Assembly: GCA_963678565.1 (NCBI GenBank) | Contig: OY782875.1 | Span: forward strand, 2,046,001 to 2,110,000 | DNA length: 64,000 bases | Source: SKHV01 sp963678565 | Lineage (GTDB): Bacteria > Bacteroidota > Bacteroidia > Bacteroidales > Prolixibacteraceae | Reading direction: 5' to 3' | Notes under the pieces: model-generated | What the model was told of the DNA's origin: nothing | The model's database searches: none | Seen by the model: the letters and a program-made list of their open reading frames with translations, nothing else | Position numbers and translations under genes: made by a program | In this document: piece by piece, positions 43,950-52,200 of the stretch | Layout: the number at the start of each line of letters is the position of its first letter | How positions within the stretch are numbered: position 1 is the stretch's first letter

Positions 43950-44139
43950 ACACAACGGTTTGGCGATGTGGAGTGCGGGACTTTGAAATACTTCATTGTC
44001 AGGCTGCCACTGAGCCAATTCGTTTATTCATATTTTTGTTTTATAGCCAAATCGTCAAAGACGAATTGGCGGTGTTGATGCGAAGAACTGCGGTTGAATT
44101 ACCCGCTGAAACCCGCATTACATATAGCTTTTGTTAGCA
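43950..44139 (-). repeat. attC site, long form (190 bp)
   Basis: Left box ACACAAC, right box GTTAGCA. Arms GCGATGTGGAGTGCGGG and CCCGCATTACATATAGC. The extra 58 bp is a hairpin with stem GCCAATTCGT / ACGAATTGGC, at the same place as the extra hairpin in the site at 4184. Confidence 0.8.
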
Positions 44140-44147
44140 ACTGGCTT

Positions 44148-45419
44148 TTATGTTATTGGTTCGCAATATTTTTTATTAACCACTACATCTCTCATTTTTG
44201 TTTTATTGTTAAAATTTCTAGATATGTTTTTAATAATGTCACTGTAGTTATCATTATCCCCGTCAATTTGATGATAAAATACTTTAATTGAAACACAGTT
44301 TTTGTTTTCAAATAGAGTATTTAAAAGAGTTCTATCTGAAATCCCACATGAATGACCAAATATGAAAATTTGATAAGAGTCTCGATTTACAAACTGAAGT
44401 AATTTCTTGTAATTATCTGTTTCAAGATATTTTATTGATTTGATGTTTTCAAGGAACCGATTATCATTAAGCTTTTCAATTTCCAAATAGTCATCATCTA
44501 GCTCATCTCCAAATCCAAAAATTAAAGGATTATCATCACGAGTATCAATGGTGCCGTGAATGTGATTTACCATTGTTTTAGAGTCCTTTTCATCATTATA
44601 ATTGTCAAAGTGTGCAGGATTTTTATAATACTGTTCGGTATATGTATAATTAAAGCTTAACAGTAATGTTTCTATGGGTACTAAGTCGAAATAGTTCAGT
44701 GCCGATTCGGATTGGAGTAGGTGTTTGATATTTGAAACTGAGTGATCATCTCTAATACTTCTTATTAGCCTTTGCTCGGTTTCACTCAGATTTTCGACTT
44801 TAGCAACTCCTGTATCTACAGCTGTTATTTCTTTCCCAATTTTTTCATATTCAATTGCAGCCACAGCATTTAAAGCTTCTTCGGTTAAATCTTTGAAACT
44901 TATTGGAGCATAAATTTTTTGTCCTATCATATTTTTAATTCTAAGACCTCTATTCCCAACTGTCTTGTCAAATTCATTTTCCACACGATTCAAGTACTCT
45001 TTCAATAATGACATAATTCTATTGAAATCTGAATTAAGTTTTTCGATAGAATCTGAATTCGTATTTTCCTTCTTTATATCTAAATTTCTTTTAACCTCTG
45101 AATAGTATTCATTTTCTATATCAACCCAATTTTGAAGGTATTTCTTTTCTGTAATGTTTGATAAAAATTGATTTTTGAACTCAATTCGAGTACTTCCACT
45201 TTTTAGTCCCTTTTTAAAATCGGAATAACTATTGCCTGAGTACCATGTAAAAGGAACATTTCTAACTGTAAAGTCTTCATTTTCAAAAATAGCCTGACCT
45301 GCAGAGTTTTGCACTTCTTTTATGGTTTTTTCCCAGTAGTCATTTAAAAAATCAGTATAGCTCGTTGCCATTCCATGAGCTAAATCAAAACCATTACCAA
45401 TTAAAATTATTCTATTCAT
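44148..45419 (-). CDS. abiH: AbiH-family abortive infection protein
   Basis: The 423-residue product opens with LIGNGFDLAHGMATSY (residues 5-20), the diagnostic AbiH N-terminal motif. It has FNYTYTEQYY (about 255), HIHGTIDTRD with conserved His residues (about 286) and the late IFIFGHSCG strand (about 357). Proteins of this family stop phage growth at the cost of the host cell, first described in Lactococcus. The fold resembles SIR2-like proteins in its motif order. Single-gene cassette. Confidence 0.88.
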   Translation of the reverse strand: MNRIILIGNGFDLAHGMATSYTDFLNDYWEKTIKEVQNSAGQAIFENEDFTVRNVPFTWYSGNSYSDFKKGLKSGSTRIEFKNQFLSNITEKKYLQNWVDIENEYYSEVKRNLDIKKENTNSDSIEKLNSDFNRIMSLLKEYLNRVENEFDKTVGNRGLRIKNMIGQKIYAPISFKDLTEEALNAVAAIEYEKIGKEITAVDTGVAKVENLSETEQRLIRSIRDDHSVSNIKHLLQSESALNYFDLVPIETLLLSFNYTYTEQYYKNPAHFDNYNDEKDSKTMVNHIHGTIDTRDDNPLIFGFGDELDDDYLEIEKLNDNRFLENIKSIKYLETDNYKKLLQFVNRDSYQIFIFGHSCGISDRTLLNTLFENKNCVSIKVFYHQIDGDNDNYSDIIKNISRNFNNKTKMRDVVVNKKYCEPIT

Positions 45420-45450
45420 TCTCGGAGATTTGTCAGTTTTTTAAGCTTGT

Positions 45451-45583
45451 TGCTAACGGCCACTTGCAAGTTGTCGTTGCGGATTTCGGAGCTCGTTCCT
45501 GTCCGGCAGGACGGAACGATGTTGCGAGAATCCAGCGAACGACACACCACGAACCCCGCAATGCAATTTGCAATTTGTTATGC
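45451..45583 (-). repeat. attC site, type D
   Basis: Left box TGCTAAC, right box GTTATGC, 133 bp. Confidence 0.85.
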
Positions 45584-46441
45584 CTAGTTTTTATTGCTAT
45601 ATATTAATTCATCTAATAATTCTGAAATTACTTGTCCATTTGTACAAATCTCTCTTACTTCATCATTATTTTCTAGATATTCATATATTTCATCTTTAAC
45701 TATGAGTAGCTCTTTGTATCTCCTAATTGGATTGGCTTTTAAATAATCGTCAAAATATTTTTTTACAACACTTCTCATTACTGCAACTCTACTTTCATCA
45801 AATGTTTTTAAATCTCTAAGCCTTCGAGTTCTTAAAGAATCATTGATACTTCGATTCTTTAGAGAAATCATTTCTACTTTTAATTCTTCTATCGCATTTA
45901 TGAGATAGTCTTGAGATGACACTTCTTGCTCATCGAGTTTTGCAATTTTATAATTTCCAAAATGTTTTAAGAAAGTTGTATAATCTTTGTCTTTTTCAGA
46001 TGCCTCTAGTGTCCCGTTGACTTTTTTTAGTAGTTTATCTTTGAACTCATTGATTAAATTAAATCTCAAATCTCTAGGATATTGAATATGTTCAATCACT
46101 GATGTGTCAAAAGAATAATCTGTTTTATTGTCTTTTATAATCACTGTTGGCTTGTCAAAGGCTAGTCTAAGTCCCAATTCAAACATAACATTAGGATTTT
46201 TAGCACTGACATCACAAACTATTATGTCATTATTATAAATGTTTTGAATTATCCTTTTTTGAATAATTCCGATATCATCAGCTTCACTAACCAATTTAAC
46301 ATCATAGTCTGCGGTGGAAAGAATATCTTTCACTATTTTGTAAACATCAGCCCAATGTTCTGCAGAACATCCATCATTTGGAGAAATTGGCATTACTATT
46401 CCGCAGCTTTTATTTTTTTTATTTGTCGGTTTATTACTCAT
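45584..46441 (-). CDS. Nucleoside 2-deoxyribosyltransferase-like / TIR-like protein
   Basis: The 285-residue product has an N-terminal alpha/beta domain (residues 12-130) with IVMPISPNDG, IQNIYNNDIIVCDVSAKNPNVMFELGLRLAF and PTVIIKDN. The D-x-S-x(3)-P-N-V-x-F-E-L-G motif is characteristic of the nucleoside deoxyribosyltransferase/TIR-like superfamily; the Glu of FELG is the expected catalytic residue. The C-terminal 150 residues are helical and charged. Such proteins are often nucleotide-cleaving defence effectors. Single-gene cassette. Confidence 0.78.
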   Translation of the reverse strand: MSNKPTNKKNKSCGIVMPISPNDGCSAEHWADVYKIVKDILSTADYDVKLVSEADDIGIIQKRIIQNIYNNDIIVCDVSAKNPNVMFELGLRLAFDKPTVIIKDNKTDYSFDTSVIEHIQYPRDLRFNLINEFKDKLLKKVNGTLEASEKDKDYTTFLKHFGNYKIAKLDEQEVSSQDYLINAIEELKVEMISLKNRSINDSLRTRRLRDLKTFDESRVAVMRSVVKKYFDDYLKANPIRRYKELLIVKDEIYEYLENNDEVREICTNGQVISELLDELIYSNKN

Positions 46442-46472
46442 AGTTTACGGTTTATAGTCGTTTCAAAATTAG

Positions 46473-46605
46473 GCATAACGGTAAATTGTATGTTGTCGGT
46501 GCGGATTTCGAAGAGCGTTTTTGTCGACCGACAAAAATGCTAGAGAAAGGAGCAAAGGCAACAAATAAAGCAGTTCCCCGCACTGCAATATACAAATTGT
46601 TAACG
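46473..46605 (-). repeat. attC site, type A
   Basis: Left box GCATAAC, right box GTTAACG, 133 bp; it serves a Kelch-protein cassette although its sequence is close to that of the repeated cassette. Confidence 0.85.
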
Positions 46606-46618
46606 CCTGGTTTTTATT

Positions 46619-48001
46619 TCAATTTAATTTTTCCAATCTCTTATAATAAGATATTGTCTGGTTGAGTTCATTTAAATCAACTTTATATATTGCTCCAGAA
46701 GCTATCTTTGAAAATCTATCCTCAATAAATCCACCAAGAATGAATAGATTGTTCTTGTAATAATGAATCTGTGAATTTTTCAATGGAAGATTAATTTTAT
46801 ATTCTCGATATGATCCTGATGTCGTATTAAGTAGGATCAACTCAGAATTACCAAAAATATAAATGATACTGTCCTTTGCAGTTAATGCTGGATTTGCGAT
46901 TGAAGTAGACAAACGACCTTCATTTTTCCATTCTCCGGAAATCATATTAAAAGAATCAACTGTAGAAAGCGGATTTCCATTGTATCCACCAATTAAGAAT
47001 ATTTTATTGTCAACAATTACTCCTCTTGTTTCTTTATGTGTTGGCATATCAGTCAACTCAAACCAGTCTCCTGTAACAACATTAAGAAAATGTGATTTAT
47101 TTGAAAATTCTTTTGTTCCATTGTCATTCTCTTTTGTTGATCCTCCCATTACAAAAATATAGTTTCTGTACACTGCAGATGCAAAGTTAACTGCTTGATG
47201 AGGATTCATTTTATATGTTGTTTTTTGATCGTTGCTGACATTAATGGCTTCAATTGTATTACATAAATACTGATATTTTTTATGTTTAGACATAGTTTTA
47301 CCTCCAATAATATAAATCATATTATTGAGAAAGACAGCATTATGATTAGCTCTGTTGTCAATCGAAATCGGGGAAAGATAGTATGAATTTTTTTCAATAT
47401 CGTATATATAAATTTGATCACTAAAATCTTTAATATTAGTGTTGTCGCTTCTGAATATTTCTCTATTTATATCTTGAATTGTGAGTTCTTTATTTTGTAC
47501 ACTAGCATTACTTAATGCTCTCATATGAGCCTTGTTCTCTATTGACAGGTCTCCACCAATGATATATATACTATCATTTATTATGACAGAGCCAAATGAA
47601 AAAATGCCTTTTTTCATTTGGCTCAACCGGACATATTTAATACTTGATCTTAATTTCTGGGAGTTTACAGTGACCTCGTTAATTGTGTCAATCTTCATTT
47701 CTAAGTAAACTAAGAATTTATTTTTTAGTAATAAGTCATATGTTATTTCCTGAGTTTTGAATCCAATCTTTGAGAATCTTAAGGTATCGTTTATACTAGG
47801 TGGGGATGCAAGGTCTAATTTGTACACACCTTCTTTATTGGAAATCGTCCCTGTATTTTTACGGAAAAAATACACATTAACGTATTCAATGGGTAAGTTT
47901 GATTTTAAATCTAAAATCCGCCCATTTATTTTTTGTCCAAATAAAATATACGAAGATAATAGAAGTAAAATCGTAAGTTTAATTGTGAGTATTTTATTCA
48001 T
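46619..48001 (-). CDS. Secreted Kelch-repeat protein with carboxypeptidase-regulatory-like domain
   Basis: The 460-residue product has a signal peptide (cleavage after YILFGQ, about residue 22). A CarboxypepD_reg-like beta domain follows (KINGRILDLKSNLPIEYVNV). Then come Kelch blades, recognisable by repeated IYIIGG, IFVMGG, IFLIGGYNG and LFILGGFIE strands, which should fold into a beta-propeller. It is probably exported and binds protein or carbohydrate. Single-gene cassette with a self-complementary core box GTTAAC. Confidence 0.85.
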   Translation of the reverse strand: MNKILTIKLTILLLLSSYILFGQKINGRILDLKSNLPIEYVNVYFFRKNTGTISNKEGVYKLDLASPPSINDTLRFSKIGFKTQEITYDLLLKNKFLVYLEMKIDTINEVTVNSQKLRSSIKYVRLSQMKKGIFSFGSVIINDSIYIIGGDLSIENKAHMRALSNASVQNKELTIQDINREIFRSDNTNIKDFSDQIYIYDIEKNSYYLSPISIDNRANHNAVFLNNMIYIIGGKTMSKHKKYQYLCNTIEAINVSNDQKTTYKMNPHQAVNFASAVYRNYIFVMGGSTKENDNGTKEFSNKSHFLNVVTGDWFELTDMPTHKETRGVIVDNKIFLIGGYNGNPLSTVDSFNMISGEWKNEGRLSTSIANPALTAKDSIIYIFGNSELILLNTTSGSYREYKINLPLKNSQIHYYKNNLFILGGFIEDRFSKIASGAIYKVDLNELNQTISYYKRLEKLN

Positions 48002-48057
48002 CTTTCAGTTCTTAATAGTCTGAATGATTATGTTTTATGGCTAATCAATTAACTTGG

Positions 48058-48189
48058 CGTTAACGATAAATTGTATGAGTAGTGGCAGATTGCGTGGTAA
48101 TTTCCTGTCAAAACGCTACGCAGTTTGAACTGGCTAAAAACCTTGATATTTACCACATCGCCTGCCATTACTTATACAAAATGTTGTGC
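48058..48189 (-). repeat. attC site, type C
   Basis: Left box CGTTAAC, right box GTTGTGC, 132 bp. It reads AACGATAAATTG where most others have AACGGTAAATTG. Confidence 0.85.
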
Positions 48190-48240
48190 TTAGTTTTTTT
48201 CTGGTTTTGTCTTTGTCCTATATTCTCTCAAATCAGGATT

Positions 48241-48609
48241 TCAAAATACAAAATCCTTAATCTCAAAATCTCCACTGAGTCCATTATCCTTTAAAATTTC
48301 TTTAAGTTGCTTATCTGTCTCATTACCATTTAGCTCTATTTTAATCTCTTTTTTAATAATATCTCCGTAACTATTTGGTGTCGTTTGTTCTGCAACTTTT
48401 ACCCCCTCATTTTGATTGTCAACTTTAAAACTATGAACATGAATATCTAAATCTATTGAAAAAGTTTTAATCCTGTATGCAGATGAATCTGTTATCCAAA
48501 ATTCAATAACATCGAAGTGCTTATCAGCAGGCAACTCAACATTGTCTGAATATGAACTTGAAATTGATAATATGTAGATTATTAATATTCCTTTCATATT
48601 TTTTATCAT
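48241..48609 (-). CDS. Small secreted protein, unknown
   Basis: The 122-residue product has a short signal peptide (GILIIYILSISSSYS, cleavage about residue 21) and a charged domain of alternating strands. A start at MKGILI, four codons in, is possible. It overlaps the upstream gene by 4 bases. About 50 bases separate its stop from the core box. Confidence 0.6.
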   Translation of the reverse strand: MIKNMKGILIIYILSISSSYSDNVELPADKHFDVIEFWITDSSAYRIKTFSIDLDIHVHSFKVDNQNEGVKVAEQTTPNSYGDIIKKEIKIELNGNETDKQLKEILKDNGLSGDFEIKDFVF

Positions 48610-49118
48610 TTCAAAATGTATAGCCCAGCATTTTTTGCAATATCCAATATTGGTTTAATTTTTTCTTCTTCGGTGTACCAAATAATATTAGTCCAATCCC
48701 ATTCCTCATTATATATCGCTGAAAATTCAGGTAAAATAAAACTGTATTGTCTGCCCCGCTGTGACCACAAATTATTAAAGTCGCATTTCCGCAGAGTGTC
48801 ATTCAGGGTCAATGGTTTTTGAATATGCAAGCGATAATGTCGTTTATATTTCCATAAATACAAATCAGTCTGGCTATGTAATTTTTCAACTACAGTTTTA
48901 AATTTATCTCTTCTTGAAGTCAGTTTTTCTAAATCATCGTCAATGAATATCTGGTTGTCTGCTTCGTCTGAAGTTAACCAATGGTCAAAAACACTTATGA
49001 AAATTTTCTTGTAAACACCATTTTCAATAAATGATTCATCTTCCTCAATAATTTTTTTAAAGTCAGGAAGATTTTTCTTAATTCCTTGTAATTCTATTTT
49101 TGAAATATTTGAAATCAT
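48606..49118 (-). CDS. Hypothetical cytosolic protein
   Basis: The 170-residue product is acidic and aromatic-rich (WSQRGRQYSFILPEFSAIYNEEWDWTNIIWYTEEE) with no signal peptide. The size and acidity recall immunity proteins, and a partner relation with the secreted protein encoded next is possible, but this is inference. It overlaps that gene by 4 bases. Confidence 0.6.
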   Translation of the reverse strand: MISNISKIELQGIKKNLPDFKKIIEEDESFIENGVYKKIFISVFDHWLTSDEADNQIFIDDDLEKLTSRRDKFKTVVEKLHSQTDLYLWKYKRHYRLHIQKPLTLNDTLRKCDFNNLWSQRGRQYSFILPEFSAIYNEEWDWTNIIWYTEEEKIKPILDIAKNAGLYILK

Positions 49119-49145
49119 AATTGTCAGGATGTCTTTTTAAATTAA

Positions 49146-49276
49146 GCACAACGGTAAATTGCAAGTACCGTAAGGGGTTGCGTGTGATTCTCTGTCCGCA
49201 TACGGACGAGAGAATGAGCGGAAAACCGCTGCTGGTATACCACTGAACCCCTTATGGAATTTGCAAAATGTTAGCG
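49146..49276 (-). repeat. attC site, singleton type
   Basis: Left box GCACAAC, right box GTTAGCG, 131 bp. Arms TGCAAGTACCGTAAGGGG and CCCCTTATGGAATTTGCA. Confidence 0.8.
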
Positions 49277-49293
49277 TTTCGTTGTTTGGTTTT

Positions 49294-52200
49294 TTATATC
49301 CAAATTTTAATCTTATTTAACAATAAATCTTTATTTATGGGTTTTGTCAAATAATCAACAAACCCTGATTCTATACATTTTTCTTTTTCCTGATGCATTG
49401 CATAGGCAGTTTGGGCTATGATTTTTGCTTCGGGATTTGATTTTAAGATGTATTCTGCTGCTTTAAAACCATCCATTTCCGGCATTCTTAGGTCCATTAA
49501 TACAATATCAAAACCCTTACTGTCAATATATTTATCAACAGCCTCTTTCCCATTTTTTGCAAATGTTAAATCGACATTATAAGGTTTTAAAATTTCCATG
49601 AAATAGGCCCGAATCAATTCTTCATCATCAGCTATCAATATTCTTTTATTATCCAAAAGTTTATAAAAATCACCTTTATTAGGAGCCGGATTTTCTGTGT
49701 TAATATCTCTAACTTGTTTTAATGGAATCGTAAATTTAAAGGTGCTTCCCTTACCTGATTCCGATTCCACAAAAATTTCACCGCCAAGCAATTGTACAAT
49801 TCCTTTACAAATAGCCAATCCTAATCCGGTTCCACCATAGTGAACAGAATTCTCATAATTCAATTGCCTAAACCGTTCAAAAATTTCATTTAGTTTTTCT
49901 TTAGGGATACCGATTCCCTGGTCGGTAACAAAAAATTCCAGGTTCGGTTGTTTCACTGTAAAACCGAAACATACAATTCCTTTTTCGGAGAATTTCAAAG
50001 CATTGTTTAACAAGTTTGTGATAACCTGCTCTAAGCGGCTGCAATCTGTCAGTATAGAAAGACTTTTGTATTCCTCTGGTATTTCAAGTTTAAGTTCAAC
50101 TTCTTTCTGTTTTAACTTTGGATTTATTTCAATAAAGTTTTCAGATATGCCGTTAAGCATTTTTAAAACATCGCAATTAGCAGAAGTTATTTTTAATTCG
50201 TTTGATTCAATCTTTGCGACATCAATAATATCATCAATTAAATTTAAAAGCTGATTTGAATTTGACTCAATTATATCTATATATTTTTCTTTTACTTCTT
50301 TTGTTAAGGTTTCATCGCGAAGCAAATTTGAAAAGCCAACAACTCCATTCATAGGGGTACGGATTTCGTGGCTCATGTTTGCCAAAAAGTAATTTTTATG
50401 GATATTTGCCGAATCGGCCTGTTTCTTTGCGATTTTTAATTGTTCTTCTGTTTCTTTCATCTCTGTTATATCTACAAAAACACCAATGAAGCTTACAACC
50501 TTACCATTGTTATTTATTTTAAACGGAGAGTCAACAGAATAACACCATACCCAATTCCCATTTTTATGTTTAAACCTGTATTCAATTTTGTTTTGCGATT
50601 TTCCGTTTGCAACATTTTGCATATGCTTTTGAATATTTTCCGCATCATCAACATGAAAAAGATTAAAAAACTCGCTCGCGTCCATGTTATTTATTTCTTC
50701 CATAGTATAGCCTAAAATTTCGGTGTATTGGCTATTCATGAACTCGTTAGTGCCCTTTTCGAGGTTGTATATGTAGATACCCGCCGGCGAAAGGTCTGTA
50801 ATTTTTTGTGAGAACTCCTGCTCTTCCCTTAATTTTAACTCCATCTGTTTTCTTGCTGTAATATCCTGTGCCGCACCATGTAAGGCAATTGTTTTTCCGG
50901 TATTGTCTTTTTTCGCTTCACCACGCACCCACATCCAGCCATTGGAATTGTTTTCCCGGATGGTTTCCAGTTCCAATTCGTAAGGAATGCCTTGTTCAAC
51001 AGTTTTGGTTAAAGATTGTGTTAAAAGCTCCCAACTATCTTTTGTAAATAACTTTCCATGCTCCGGATATGGTGGAGGTGGAAGGCTCGGATCGAAGCCA
51101 TAAATTTTATAGAGTTCTTCAGTCCAGGTTACTTCATTTGTTTCAACATCAAGCACCCAGCTTCCAACGTGTGATATTTCCTGTATTTCTTTTAAGTGGT
51201 TTTCACTTTTCCTAAGTTGTTCCTCTTTTTTCTTTAACTCTGTTATATCTGCAAAAGTAGCTGCAAATTCACCTTTCCGTGGTGAAAAAACATGCACATA
51301 ATAATAGCGGCCTAATGGGGCAGAGTAATTTTCTATAAATTGTTCTTTCCCTGTTAAAGCTGTCTCTCCATATAGTTTTATCCAATTAGCAGGATCATCT
51401 TTTACTCCTGGTAAAATGTCTGTTATTCGTTTACCAATAACATCTTCAGTTTTGAATCCGGTTTGTTTTTCGAATGCCTGATTTACCGCTATGTATTCCC
51501 AATCAACAGGTTCTCCATTTTTGTTGGTAATAATCTTTGAATGTGCAAAACCTTCGTTCAAATTCTCAAAAAGTTTCCGGTATTGTAATTCAGATATATC
51601 GCGCTCTTTTTCAATCTTCTTTAATTCCTTAATATCAACAAAGCTGATAACAACTCCGTCTATCTTTTTATCGAGTGTGACAAATGGGCTAATTTTTTTC
51701 AGGAATGGGTTTCCATCTAAATCGACTACTTCTTTTTCTATGACTTTTAATTTCAATAGCGATTCTTTACAATCTTTAATAAAGTTTCGCCTTATTTTTT
51801 CATCGAAGTTAGATGTAAAGCTGCTTATTGGCCTGCCAATGTCGGTTTCCCGCAAATTAAAGTGCTTTTGCAACGCGGGAGTATATTTCCTTATTTTTAA
51901 GCTATTGTCTAAAAACAGGGTGCCAATATCTGTTGAATCGAGCAAATTGATTATATCGTTATTTACGTTTGTCAACTCCTTGTTTTTTTCCTGAAGTTCG
52001 GAGTTTACGGTATACAATTCCTCGTTTACCGATTGCAGCTCTTCGTTTGTGCTTTGCAACTCTTCGTTCGATGCCATCAGTTCTTCGTTTGATGACTGTA
52101 GCTCTTCATTACTGGTTTCAAGTTCTTCAACTACATGCTGTAATTCTGCTTTAGTGGCATTCAGTTCATTTTCTAATTCTTCAAAGCGATAATCATTAAT

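Noticed and set aside
50440..52154. Several + strand frames of 60-167 codons inside the CheB-CheR hybrid gene
   Set aside because: They are antisense shadows of a long, domain-rich coding sequence.
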